Shown: positions 17,603 through 25,783, counted from the stretch's first letter. The stretch is DNA of 38,945 nt from Bacteroides sp. UBA939 (GCF_002293435.1 NZ_DBDF01000040.1:186-39130), one strand, 5' to 3'. Numbers and translations are program-made. The notes: generated by a model not told the origin, from the sequence alone.

Positions 17603-18433
17603 CTAAATAATAATTCTCGGTTCTTTCTGCCTTACAAAACAGCCAGCAAGCAACGCCGCATACGGGGTATCATACGTACGCGCTTTGCGAGGACAACCTT
17701 TAACACAAGCGCAACACTTGATACACTTTTCAGCAATTGTATTACACTCGTCCCCTTTTATTATAGCACCTGCAGGACAACGCTCCACGCAGAAAGCACA
17801 ATGATTACAACGCTCCGCATCTACATTCGGGATACGTGGCAAAGGTATACCACTTTTACGCAACTTTATCCCCCGGCGCAGGAATTTGAATAAAGGCAGA
17901 AAAGGTTGACGCGGACGCTGAATACGACTTACATCCACCGGATATAAATACTCCATATCCTGTGCGGCATCCAGCTTAGTCCGGATTTTCCGACCGAAAG
18001 TTTCAGCATACAGCAAATCATCACCATCAGGACGCCCCGCCGCTATCGGGTTTTGCTTCGTGCTATAAGAATGTTCTCCTATAAATGTAGATCCCGCTAT
18101 GACTTTGAACCCTTGGGCAGAAGCGAAAGTATCCAGTTCCACCAAAGCATTTCCGTATGCACGGTTGCCATATACCACGACCAATACCACCGGAGCCCCT
18201 GCCGCACGAATACCTTGCAGACGTTCCATAGCCAAAGGGGCTACCTTACCGCCATATACAGGAACGACAATCACCGTCAGTGTATGTTGCGGAATATTCA
18301 CTTCGGAAACATGTAATGTCAAATCGGTTACAGCTACATTCGTAAAACCAATGCCGCGAACAATTGCTTCTCCTACTTGTTTAGAAGTATAAGTAGGTGA
18401 AAAACAAATGAGATGAACTTCACTTATATCCAT
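17603..18433 (-). CDS. EFR1-type flavodoxin-ferredoxin fusion protein
   Basis: Residues 1 to about 150 look like a flavodoxin. The FMN phosphate loop is CFSPTYTSKQVGEAI near 10-24, followed by VPVYGGKVAPLAMERL and VVYGNRAYGNALVEL. The C-terminal part carries two 4Fe-4S ferredoxin motifs, CNHCAFCVERCP near 211-222 and CIKCCACVKGCP near 238-249. The protein has 276 residues. It should be a cytoplasmic electron carrier, but its partner is not known. It is divergent from rho, with a candidate -7 box on its strand at 18573-18566, implying a leader of about 130 nt. Confidence 0.88.
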   Translation of the reverse strand: MDISEVHLICFSPTYTSKQVGEAIVRGIGFTNVAVTDLTLHVSEVNIPQHTLTVIVVPVYGGKVAPLAMERLQGIRAAGAPVVLVVVYGNRAYGNALVELDTFASAQGFKVIAGSTFIGEHSYSTKQNPIAAGRPDGDDLLYAETFGRKIRTKLDAAQDMEYLYPVDVSRIQRPRQPFLPLFKFLRRGIKLRKSGIPLPRIPNVDAERCNHCAFCVERCPAGAIIKGDECNTIAEKCIKCCACVKGCPRKARTYDTPYAALLAGCFVRQKEPRIII

Positions 18434-18565
18434 AAATTATTGAGTTTTTCTTAATCCATCAAGAAGTCCCCTTGAAAAAGTACATTTTATCACTTTCAGC
18501 CCCTTTCAGAAGTTCCTGCGGGCACTATACTCTGACAAAAAAGTATTTTAAGTGGATTTACCTGG

Positions 18566-18573
18566 CAAAGATA
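18566..18573 (-). promoter_or_regulatory. -7 box for the flavodoxin-ferredoxin gene
   Basis: Minus-strand TATCTTTG matches TAnnTTTG. Transcription would begin near 18560 and run leftward into the gene starting at 18433. The -33 region is poor. Confidence 0.5.
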
Positions 18574-18626
18574 AAGTTTATAATTAAAAAATAAGGCATT
18601 TTTTTTATGAAACCAAAAACATTTAT

Positions 18627-18634
18627 TACCTTTG
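18627..18634 (+). promoter_or_regulatory. -7 box for rho, with a leader of about 185 nt
   Basis: TACCTTTG matches TAnnTTTG. The implied transcript starts near 18640, leaving about 185 nt before the rho ATG at 18826. That leader contains a potential hairpin, AAAACTGAC (18642-18650) with GTCAGATTTT (18678-18687). rho genes are often autoregulated by attenuation in a long leader, so this could be the control region. Confidence 0.5.
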
Positions 18635-18825
18635 TGCCGTCAAAACTGACTGTAAGTTCCAAAGTGCAGGAAAATTGGTCAGATTTTCGGTTCGACAATA
18701 AATACTCCATAACATTATATTATAAGATAAGGTATATTGCCGTGTAGTTTGTGATTACAATCATAGCTATGTGTACATACCAATCGGATAATAAAAAAAT
18801 ATTTAATCATTCACATATATACTGT

Positions 18826-20925
18826 ATGTATAATATCATTCAATTGAACGACAAAAATTTGTCGGAACTTCAAACTATTGCCCAAGAACTGGGTATTAAA
18901 AAGACAGAAGCACTTAAAAAAGAAGAACTTGTTTACAAGATACTTGATGAACAAGCCATTGCCGGTGCTACCAGAAAAGTTGCCGCAGAGAAGTTGAAAG
19001 AAGAGCGTAAAGTAGAAAAGCAACAAAAACGTTCTCGCGTAACTGTAAAAAAAGAAAGTACCGACAAAATCTTTACCGCTAATCAAAATAGCGAATTCAG
19101 CAAACCCAAAGTAGAAACTACTGCCACTGCAACAAAAGTACAGCCTAAGGCTGTAGAAACAACCACTGCACCGGTTGCAGACAAAGCACCTGCCGCACCT
19201 GCCGAAACATCTGCTACCCAAAAACGCAAACCTGGACGTCCGCGCAAAGTAAAGAACGAACAAGCAGTTCCCGCACCAGTTGTTAAACCGGTTGCACCAA
19301 CAGTAAAAGAGGAAGCACCGATAATAAAGGAAGAAGCGCCAAAAATTGCACGCCCTGAGCCAAAACCCAAAATAGAAGCGCCGAAATTTATCAAGAAAGC
19401 AATATTGGACGAAAGCCCCATTTTATCAGAAGCAGAAGATGATTTTATTCCTATCGAAGACCTGCCGACCGAAAAAATAGAATTGCCTTCCGAACTCATC
19501 GGCAAATTTGAAGCAACCAAAGCAGAAATACCCCTCGCACCTGTAGCACCTGCTACTGTAGTACCTGCACCAGTATCACAACGCCCGCGTGTACATCCCC
19601 ACGAAAACAATAACAACAACTACAGTAACAAGAATCACAATAACAACAACCGTAACAATAATCCACACCCTGTACAGCAACAACATCCTGTACAGCAACA
19701 ACATCCTGCTCAGCAACAACATCCTGCTCAGCAGAACAACAGTGACAATTATCCTCCCGTTCCTGAACGCAAGCCTGTAGCTGAACGTGAAAAAGTATAC
19801 GAATTCGACGATATACTGAACGGTATCGGCGTACTGGAAATAATGCAGGATGGTTATGGTTTCCTTCGTTCATCCGACTATAACTATCTTTCTTCACCGG
19901 ATGATATTTACGTTTCACAGTCCCAGATTAAACTGTTCGGTTTAAAGACCGGTGATGTTGTGGAAGGAGTTATCCGCCCACCGAAAGAAGGAGAGAAATA
20001 TTTCCCATTAGTAAAAGTATCAAAAATCAATGGACGTGATCCGGCTATCGTACGCGATCGTGCACCATTCGAGCACTTGACTCCACTTTTCCCTGATGAA
20101 AAATTCAAGTTATGCAAAGGCGGTTATTCCGATTCAATGTCTGCTCGCGTTGTAGACCTTTTTGCTCCTATCGGCAAGGGACAGCGCGCACTGATTGTGG
20201 CACAGCCCAAGACGGGTAAAACCATTCTGATGAAAGACATCGCCAACGCTATTGCTGCCAACCATCCGGAAGTCTATATGATTATGTTGCTTATTGACGA
20301 ACGTCCGGAAGAAGTAACCGACATGGCGCGTACCGTAAATGCAGAAGTAATTGCATCTACATTCGACGAACCTGCCGAACGCCACGTAAAAATTGCCGGT
20401 ATAGTACTGGAAAAGGCCAAGAGATTAGTAGAATGTGGTCACGACGTGGTTATCTTCCTCGATTCCATCACTCGTCTGGCACGTGCTTACAATACGGTAT
20501 CTCCGGCATCCGGTAAAGTACTTTCCGGTGGTGTGGACGCCAATGCATTGCATAAACCCAAGCGTTTCTTCGGAGCTGCCCGTAACATTGAAAACGGCGG
20601 TTCGCTTACCATCCTGGCAACTGCACTGATCGACACCGGTTCAAAGATGGATGAAGTTATCTTCGAAGAATTCAAAGGTACAGGTAACATGGAGTTGCAG
20701 CTTGATCGCAACCTGTCTAATAAGCGTATCTTCCCTGCCGTCAACATTATTGCTTCCAGCACCCGTCGCGACGACCTGCTGCAAGACAAGCAAACGCTGG
20801 ACCGCATGTGGATACTCCGCAAATATCTGGCAGATATGAACCCGATAGAAGCAATGGATTTCGTAAAAGACCGTTTGGAAAAGACCAAAGACAACGACGA
20901 ATTCCTCATGAGTATGAACAGCTAA
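18826..20925 (+). CDS. rho: transcription termination factor Rho with a long disordered insertion
   Basis: Rho is a hexameric RNA translocase that ends transcription. Residues 1 to about 45 are the Rho N-terminal helical domain (LSELQTIAQELGIKKTEAL). Residues about 46-320 are low-complexity and disordered: first Lys/Glu/Ala/Pro-rich, then Asn-rich, then four 6-residue HP(V/A)QQQ-type repeats (19666-19737). The cold-shock RNA-binding domain starts near 322 (NGIGVLEIMQDGYGFLRS). The ATPase domain has Walker A QPKTGKT (460-466) and ends ...DNDEFLMSM. It has 699 residues against about 420 in E. coli. I choose 18826 over the in-frame ATG at 18751, because the protein family begins here. An intrinsically disordered region of this kind in B. 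thetaiotaomicron Rho has been linked to phase separation. Confidence 0.95.
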   Translation: MYNIIQLNDKNLSELQTIAQELGIKKTEALKKEELVYKILDEQAIAGATRKVAAEKLKEERKVEKQQKRSRVTVKKESTDKIFTANQNSEFSKPKVETTATATKVQPKAVETTTAPVADKAPAAPAETSATQKRKPGRPRKVKNEQAVPAPVVKPVAPTVKEEAPIIKEEAPKIARPEPKPKIEAPKFIKKAILDESPILSEAEDDFIPIEDLPTEKIELPSELIGKFEATKAEIPLAPVAPATVVPAPVSQRPRVHPHENNNNNYSNKNHNNNNRNNNPHPVQQQHPVQQQHPAQQQHPAQQNNSDNYPPVPERKPVAEREKVYEFDDILNGIGVLEIMQDGYGFLRSSDYNYLSSPDDIYVSQSQIKLFGLKTGDVVEGVIRPPKEGEKYFPLVKVSKINGRDPAIVRDRAPFEHLTPLFPDEKFKLCKGGYSDSMSARVVDLFAPIGKGQRALIVAQPKTGKTILMKDIANAIAANHPEVYMIMLLIDERPEEVTDMARTVNAEVIASTFDEPAERHVKIAGIVLEKAKRLVECGHDVVIFLDSITRLARAYNTVSPASGKVLSGGVDANALHKPKRFFGAARNIENGGSLTILATALIDTGSKMDEVIFEEFKGTGNMELQLDRNLSNKRIFPAVNIIASSTRRDDLLQDKQTLDRMWILRKYLADMNPIEAMDFVKDRLEKTKDNDEFLMSMNS
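19666..19737 (+). repeat. four 18-bp in-frame repeats within rho
   Basis: Units at 19666, 19684, 19702 and 19720 each encode His-Pro-(Val/Ala)-Gln-Gln-Gln, with Asn at the end of the last. Near-identical codons indicate recent tandem duplication, so the copy number is likely to vary between strains. Confidence 0.85.
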
Positions 20926-20954
20926 GATTATCCCGCTTACAATATCATGCAAGA

Positions 20955-20994
20955 GCTTTCATCTACGTCTAAAAGCGTAAATGGAAGCTTTTTT
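20955..20994 (+). terminator. intrinsic terminator after rho
   Basis: GCTTTCATCTACG (20955-20967) pairs with CGTAAATGGAAGC (20976-20988) over 13 bp with two G-U type mismatches. It is followed by six T residues. It lies about 30 nt after the rho stop codon. Confidence 0.7.
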
Positions 20995-21117
20995 CATTCT
21001 CTTCTTTTGCCTGTCTCATTTTGAAACCTATTCCGCTACCGTACCGGAAGAATAACAGCACTTTATTTCCCCGATAATATTCTTGCCCTAAAAAGAGGCG
21101 GATACAGGGATTTTTTG

Positions 21118-21125
21118 TACTTTTG
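21118..21125 (+). promoter_or_regulatory. -7 box for ffh
   Basis: TACTTTTG matches TAnnTTTG and lies 46 nt before the ffh start. No clear -33 match is seen 19-21 nt upstream. Confidence 0.5.
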
Positions 21126-21171
21126 CGCCTCAATAATAGTAATTTGTAATTCATAAAACAGAAACCATACC

Positions 21172-22494
21172 ATGTTCGATAATTTAAGCGAAAGACTGGA
21201 AAGGTCGTTTAAAATTCTGAAAGGTGAAGGAAAAATCACCGAGATCAACGTTGCTGAAACGCTGAAAGACGTACGTAAAGCACTGTTAGATGCCGACGTA
21301 AACTATAAAGTAGCCAAGACATTTACAGATACCGTTAAGGAAAAGGCACTGGGACAGAATGTACTGACAGCCGTAAAGCCCAGCCAGTTAATGGTAAAAA
21401 TCGTGCATGATGAACTGACTCAGTTAATGGGTGGTGAAACAGCCGAGATTGATTTACAGGGGAAACCTGCTGTAATTTTGATGTCCGGTTTGCAAGGTTC
21501 CGGTAAGACTACCTTCTCCGGCAAACTGGCGCAGATGCTGAAGACGAAAAAGAACAAGAAACCATTATTGGTGGCTTGTGACGTATATCGCCCCGCCGCC
21601 ATCGAACAACTACGTATTCTGGCAGAGCAGATTGGAGTTCCTATATATTCGGAACCGGATAGCAAGAGTCCGGTGAAAATTGCGGAAAACGCTATTCAGG
21701 AAGCCAAGACCAAAGGTTGTGATGTAGTAATCGTCGATACCGCCGGACGTCTGGCAATAGATGAAGAGATGATGAACGAAATCGCTGCCATCAAAAAAGC
21801 GATTAACCCGAACGAGATATTGTTTGTGGTAGACTCCATGACAGGTCAGGATGCTGTAAATACAGCAAGAGAATTTAATGAAAGACTTGACTTCAATGGT
21901 GTAGTACTGACCAAACTGGATGGTGATACCCGCGGTGGTGCCGCTCTTTCTATCCGTTCGGTAGTAAACAAGCCGATTAAATTCGTCGGTACAGGCGAAA
22001 AACTGGATGCTATCGACCAATTCCATCCCTCACGTATGGCAGACCGTATCCTCGGTATGGGCGACATCGTTTCTTTGGTAGAACGTGCTCAAGAGCAATA
22101 CGATGAGGAAGAAGCAAAACGTCTGCAAAAGAAAATAGCCAAGGATCAATTTGACTTCAACGACTTCCTGAGCCAGATTGCTCAAATTAAGAGAATGGGT
22201 AACCTGAAAGACCTGGCTTCCATGATACCGGGAGTGGGCAAGGCTATCAAAGATATTGATATGGACGATAACGCATTCAAGAGCATTGAGGCCATTATTT
22301 ATTCAATGACCCCGTTGGAACGCAGTAATCCGGCTATTCTGAACGGTTCACGTCGCCAGCGTATCGCTAAAGGTAGCGGCACGAATATTCAGGAAGTAAA
22401 CCGCCTGTTAAAGCAATTCGAGCAAACCCGTAAGATGATGAAAATGGTGACCGGCAGTAAAATGGGTAAAATGATGCCGAAGATGAGAAAATAA
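21172..22494 (+). CDS. ffh: signal recognition particle protein Ffh
   Basis: This SRP54 GTPase binds signal sequences and 4.5S RNA and delivers ribosomes to the FtsY receptor at the inner membrane. The helical N domain is residues 1 to about 90. The G domain has G1 GLQGSGKTT from residue 106, DVYRPAAIEQL, DTAGRLAIDEE and TKLDGDTRGGAALS. The methionine-rich M domain starts near 325 and ends MMKMVTGSKMGKMMPKMRK. At 440 residues it is normal length. folD starts 56 nt downstream, so read-through into folD and the CapA-like gene is possible. Confidence 0.97.
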   Translation: MFDNLSERLERSFKILKGEGKITEINVAETLKDVRKALLDADVNYKVAKTFTDTVKEKALGQNVLTAVKPSQLMVKIVHDELTQLMGGETAEIDLQGKPAVILMSGLQGSGKTTFSGKLAQMLKTKKNKKPLLVACDVYRPAAIEQLRILAEQIGVPIYSEPDSKSPVKIAENAIQEAKTKGCDVVIVDTAGRLAIDEEMMNEIAAIKKAINPNEILFVVDSMTGQDAVNTAREFNERLDFNGVVLTKLDGDTRGGAALSIRSVVNKPIKFVGTGEKLDAIDQFHPSRMADRILGMGDIVSLVERAQEQYDEEEAKRLQKKIAKDQFDFNDFLSQIAQIKRMGNLKDLASMIPGVGKAIKDIDMDDNAFKSIEAIIYSMTPLERSNPAILNGSRRQRIAKGSGTNIQEVNRLLKQFEQTRKMMKMVTGSKMGKMMPKMRK

Positions 22495-22550
22495 AGACGA
22501 GCCTTCAAGGCTTCCAAAATAAGATAAATCAGTAATTATTATATATCAGC

Positions 22551-23432
22551 ATGACATTAATTGACGGAAAAGCCATATCGGAACAAGTAAAACAGGAGAT
22601 TGCGGCAGAAGTAACTGAAATCGTGAGCAAAGGAGGTAAACGTCCCCATCTTGCAGCTATTCTTGTCGGACACGATGGCGGCAGTGAAACGTATGTTGCC
22701 GGTAAAGTAAAAGCATGTGAAGCTTGCGGTTTCAAATCCAGCCTCATCCGTTACGAAGCGGATGTAACTGAAGAAGAACTCCTTGCCAAAGTACGTGAGC
22801 TAAACCAAGATAGTGATATAGACGGATTTATCGTACAACTTCCGTTACCCAAACATATCTCTGAACAGAAAGTTATCGAAACCATTGATTACCGTAAAGA
22901 TGTAGACGGTTTTCACCCCATCAACGTAGGACGCATGTCCATCGGACTACCCTGCTATGTATCGGCAACCCCGAACGGTATTCTCGAGCTGCTGAAACGC
23001 TACAAGATAGAAACTTCCGGTAAGAAGTGTGTAATATTGGGGCGCAGTAACATTGTAGGTAAGCCTATGGCAACGCTCATGATGCAGAAAGCCTATCCTG
23101 GAGACGCAACCGTAACCGTATGCCACAGCCGTAGCAAGGACTTGGTAAAAGAATGTCAGGAAGCGGATATTATCATCGCTGCACTGGGACAACCCAATTT
23201 CGTAAAAGCCGATATGGTGAAAGAAGGTGCAGTCGTTATCGACGTAGGTACTACCCGCGTACCGGATGCAACAAAGAAGTCCGGTTTCAAACTTACAGGA
23301 GATGTGAAGTTTGACGAAGTTGCTCCAAAATGTTCATTCATCACTCCCGTACCGGGTGGTGTAGGACCGATGACTATCGTTTCATTGATGAAGAATACGT
23401 TGCTTGCAGGTAAGAAAGCAATTTACCAATAA
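22551..23432 (+). CDS. folD: bifunctional methylenetetrahydrofolate dehydrogenase / methenyltetrahydrofolate cyclohydrolase
   Basis: FolD interconverts 5,10-methylene-THF and 10-formyl-THF in the cytoplasm for one-carbon metabolism. Signatures are YVAGKVKACEACGF, with the catalytic lysine and tyrosine near residues 44-50, GFIVQLPLPKHI near 92, the NAD(P)-binding GRSNIVGKPMATL near 165, and TPVPGGVGPMTIVSLMKNT near the end. It has 293 residues, which is standard. The next gene starts 22 nt after its stop, so the two probably share a transcript. Confidence 0.97.
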   Translation: MTLIDGKAISEQVKQEIAAEVTEIVSKGGKRPHLAAILVGHDGGSETYVAGKVKACEACGFKSSLIRYEADVTEEELLAKVRELNQDSDIDGFIVQLPLPKHISEQKVIETIDYRKDVDGFHPINVGRMSIGLPCYVSATPNGILELLKRYKIETSGKKCVILGRSNIVGKPMATLMMQKAYPGDATVTVCHSRSKDLVKECQEADIIIAALGQPNFVKADMVKEGAVVIDVGTTRVPDATKKSGFKLTGDVKFDEVAPKCSFITPVPGGVGPMTIVSLMKNTLLAGKKAIYQ

Positions 23433-23454
23433 ATCCGGATAACCGGAAACAGAT

Positions 23455-24597
23455 ATGAGAAAGATATTTTCCTTTGCACTCGGTTTCTTTTTTATATCGT
23501 GCTCCGGTGTAGCACAGGAACAGGTTGTGTCCAATTCTGCCGACACAATTCCTCCTGCAAGGATCACCCTTTTATTTGCCGGCGACCTGATGCAACATAA
23601 ACCGCAGATTAATGCGGCGCGTACACCTGAGGGGACTTATGATTATTCCCCTTGCTTTTCTCTCGTAAAAGAACAAATCAGCAAAGCAGACATAGCCATT
23701 GGCAATCTAGAAGTCCCCATCGGCGGAAAGCCTTATGGGGGATATCCTGCTTTTTGTGCACCGGATGAGTATTTATACGCCATTAAAGAAGCTGGTTTCG
23801 ATGTATTGCTAACCGGCAACAACCATTGCTTAGACCGTGGAAAGAAAGGTTTGGAACGTACAATCCTAATGTTAGATTCCTTACAGATACCTTATGCCGG
23901 AACCTATAAAAATGAAGATGAACGTCGTCAGCGATATCCATTATTTATCAGGAAAAACGGATTCCACATCGCATTCCTCAACTATACTTACGGTACCAAT
24001 GGAATTAAACCGACTTCTCCCAATATCGTGAATTATATCGACAAGGAAATTATACTACAAGACATACAAGTTGCCCAAAGCTTCCAACCGGATATTATCA
24101 TCGCTTCTATGCATTGGGGGAACGAATACCAATTATTGCCCAGCAAAGAACAACGCCAACTTGCCGATTGGTTACTGGCACAAGGTGTGACGCATATTAT
24201 CGGAACCCATCCGCACGTAATACAGCCTATGCAATTACGTACTGATAGCATCACAGGAACACAGCATGCTGTAATATATTCTTTAGGAAATTTTATTTCC
24301 AACATGAGTAAAGTAAATACCGACGGCGGACTTACTTTTACATTAGAATTGGAGAAAGATACAACAACATCCGGAATGCCTAATCCCAATATCCGTGTCA
24401 GCAATTGCAGTTATAATTTAGTATGGACAGGTCTTCCCACACTTACCAAAGAAAAAAATTATGTCCTCTACCCCACAGATTCCATATCTATTTCAAAACT
24501 TCCCGAAATAGCACGTAACCGCCTGAATATCTTCATGAAAAACTCTCGAAAGTTCCTTCAACAACATAATGCAGGAATTAAAGAAAATAAAAAATGA
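23455..24597 (+). CDS. CapA/PgsA-type exported metallophosphatase-like protein
   Basis: A signal sequence (residues 1 to about 20) contains FFISCSG, so the protein is either a lipoprotein with Cys16 or is cleaved near VAQ. The mature part is a CapA-family metallophosphatase fold: LLFAGDLMQHKP near 38, IGNLEVPIGG near 82, LTGNNHCLDRGKKG near 118, SMHWGNEY near 218, IGTHPHVIQPM near 250 and YSLGNFISNM near 275. The CapA family is linked to poly-gamma-glutamate or capsule synthesis, but many Bacteroides members have no known role. It has 380 residues and follows folD by 22 nt. Confidence 0.87.
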   Translation: MRKIFSFALGFFFISCSGVAQEQVVSNSADTIPPARITLLFAGDLMQHKPQINAARTPEGTYDYSPCFSLVKEQISKADIAIGNLEVPIGGKPYGGYPAFCAPDEYLYAIKEAGFDVLLTGNNHCLDRGKKGLERTILMLDSLQIPYAGTYKNEDERRQRYPLFIRKNGFHIAFLNYTYGTNGIKPTSPNIVNYIDKEIILQDIQVAQSFQPDIIIASMHWGNEYQLLPSKEQRQLADWLLAQGVTHIIGTHPHVIQPMQLRTDSITGTQHAVIYSLGNFISNMSKVNTDGGLTFTLELEKDTTTSGMPNPNIRVSNCSYNLVWTGLPTLTKEKNYVLYPTDSISISKLPEIARNRLNIFMKNSRKFLQQHNAGIKENKK

Positions 24598-24628
24598 TGC
24601 ATATTCCGATAAAATATTCCTTCAAATA

Positions 24629-24659
24629 TTTGCAGTATCCGAGATAATACCTATCTTTG
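24629..24659 (+). promoter_or_regulatory. promoter of tRNA-His
   Basis: The -33 box TTTG (24629-24632), a 19-nt spacer and the -7 box TATCTTTG (24652-24659) match the Bacteroides consensus. The tRNA starts 29 nt after the -7 box. Confidence 0.8.
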
Positions 24660-24687
24660 CACCGCATTTGAGAGAAGATGCTAATAT

Positions 24688-24762
24688 GGTGACTGTAGTT
24701 CAGTCGGTTAGAGCGTCAGATTGTGGTTCTGAATGTCGTGGGTTCGAGTCCCATCAGTCACC
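24688..24762 (+). tRNA. tRNA-His (anticodon GTG)
   Basis: Acceptor strands GTGACTG and CAGTCAC pair perfectly. The extra 5' G (24688) faces the discriminator C (24762), as expected for tRNA-His. The D-arm is GTTC..GAGC. The anticodon stem TCAGA/TCTGA encloses TTGTGGT with anticodon GTG. The T-arm is GTGGG-TTCGAGT-CCCAT. A strong terminator follows. Confidence 0.96.
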
Positions 24763-24763
24763 C

Positions 24764-24798
24764 AAAAGAGGAATTCATTAATGATTTCCTCTTTTTTT
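24764..24798 (+). terminator. intrinsic terminator of tRNA-His
   Basis: AAAGAGGAA (24765-24773) pairs with TTCCTCTTT (24786-24794) around a 12-nt loop and runs into a tract of seven T residues. Confidence 0.85.
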
Positions 24799-24896
24799 GT
24801 TATATTTCTATATGCTCGCTCCAATATATGGGTCATTCCGAAAGTCCGGTTACATTCATTCTTTGATTATACGCACAACAACGGATCAATCTGTTT

Positions 24897-24968
24897 TCAA
24901 CAACGCTAAGAATCAAGTAGAAATTGTTGTTGAGAGTCTTTTTAAAGCTGATTCAAATGCTATTTGAA
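24897..24968. repeat. two small hairpins preceding array D
   Basis: TCAACAAC (24897-24904) pairs with GTTGTTGA (24926-24933). TTCAAAT (24952-24958) pairs with ATTTGAA (24962-24968) over a 3-nt loop. Both lie in the 690-nt gene-free gap between the tRNA-His terminator and the small gene at 25490. Confidence 0.55.
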
Positions 24969-24970
24969 AT

Positions 24971-25080
24971 TACTACGTAGTAGTGTATCAACTACTACGT
25001 AGTAATGACCTAACTACTTAGTAGTAGTTAACCAACTACTAGTAGGTAATTGACCAACTACTACGTAGTAGTTAACCAAT
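24971..25080. repeat. five tandem 22-bp units with palindromic cores (array D)
   Basis: Units run exactly 24971-24992, 24993-25014, 25015-25036, 25037-25058 and 25059-25080. Units 1, 2 and 5 begin with the perfect 12-bp palindrome TACTACGTAGTA; units 3 and 4 begin with related TACTTAGTAGTA and TACTAGTAGG. Each unit ends in a CAAC-like tail (TATCAAC, ACCTAAC, ACCAAC). Around unit 5 the palindrome extends to 18 bp (25056-25073). Repeats directly abut without spacers, so this is not a CRISPR array. Confidence 0.92.
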
Positions 25081-25160
25081 CACTACCGGACAAGGCTGAG
25101 GGATTTACCGTTTAAAACCTTAGTACATAACAATAATTGTATCTGCCATAATAACAATTT

Positions 25161-25303
25161 GCATTTTTAGTCGTCTGAGAATGCGATATTTCCGCCCGAA
25201 GGTAAGGACGACTGGAAATATTGAAGTGAAAATCCGTATCTTGCTGAAGCATAGGACGATATCGAAATCTGTACATTTCTAAAAAAATGCGGAAGACGCT
25301 TTT
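25161..25303. other. possible structured non-coding segment upstream of the 97-residue gene
   Basis: No gene is evident. GCATTTTTAG (25161-25170) and CTAAAAAAATGC (25279-25290) are near-perfect inverted arms. Inside, AGTCGTC (25169-25175) pairs with GACGACT (25207-25213), and ATATTTCC (25186-25193) pairs with GGAAATAT (25214-25221) in an interleaved, pseudoknot-like order. These are by-eye matches and could be chance. A further 8-bp hairpin, TATCCGGT (25425-25432) with ACCGGATA (25444-25451), lies closer to the gene. Confidence 0.3.
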
Positions 25304-25489
25304 GAAGTGATTTTTAATGGTTTATTCCTGCCGGATATTATATGACTCTACCCTTTTTCAACAGAGATTTTTTGTAAAAAAGGTAAATACTCAAAACTAT
25401 GAAAAGACATTATTGTTATTCTAATATCCGGTTTATTAGATAGACCGGATACAAAATCTTTGATTAAATTAATTATAAATTAAAAAATT

Positions 25490-25783
25490 ATGGAAATGAA
25501 TAGAAAGTTAATCGCAGTCGTAGAAATTGGTGGTGATAAAGCAACTCAATTCTGGGCCAGAGCTGATGATTTAATACAAGCATACAGTGAAAAGTTAACA
25601 GGTGTAACTTATGCAGTAGTGAAGAAGCCTTATTTTGATAACCTATTCAAATTCTATGCAGTCTCGAAAGAGAAAATAGAACAAAGTACTTTGTTGAAAT
25701 ACAGCCGTGAATTCTTTGATGATTTATTAACACTAATCCCCAGTGAGTGCGTCAAAATAAAAGAGATAAGCATCTCATTATAA
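25490..25783 (+). CDS. uncharacterised 97-residue protein
   Basis: I do not recognise this protein. It is a small, soluble, charged protein with no signal peptide, membrane segment or cysteine pair; its only cysteine is in SECVKI. Sequence starts MEMNRKLIAVVEIGGDKATQ and suggests an alpha/beta fold. A second ATG 6 nt downstream (25496) is an equally good start. The AT-rich, A-tract leader just before the start is typical of well-expressed Bacteroides genes, which supports it being real. It stands alone after a 690-nt repeat-bearing gap, and the next gene has its own promoter. Confidence 0.6.
   Translation: MEMNRKLIAVVEIGGDKATQFWARADDLIQAYSEKLTGVTYAVVKKPYFDNLFKFYAVSKEKIEQSTLLKYSREFFDDLLTLIPSECVKIKEISISL

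Noticed and set aside
22495..22550. Possible terminator AGCC-TTCAA-GGCT after ffh
   Set aside because: The stem is only 4-6 bp with no T-tract, and the gap to folD is short. Read-through seems more likely.
24569..24781. 70-residue reading frame across the tRNA-His gene
   Set aside because: It runs through the tRNA and the end of the CapA-like gene in another frame. It is not a gene.
24961..25085. CRISPR-like array of short palindromic repeats
   Set aside because: The 22-bp units abut with no unique spacers, and no cas genes are present in the window. It is a tandem repeat.
25169..25221. H-type pseudoknot
   Set aside because: The two 7-8 bp pairings have no nucleotide between the 3' strands, which makes the classical geometry unlikely. 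It is kept only as a low-confidence structured segment.
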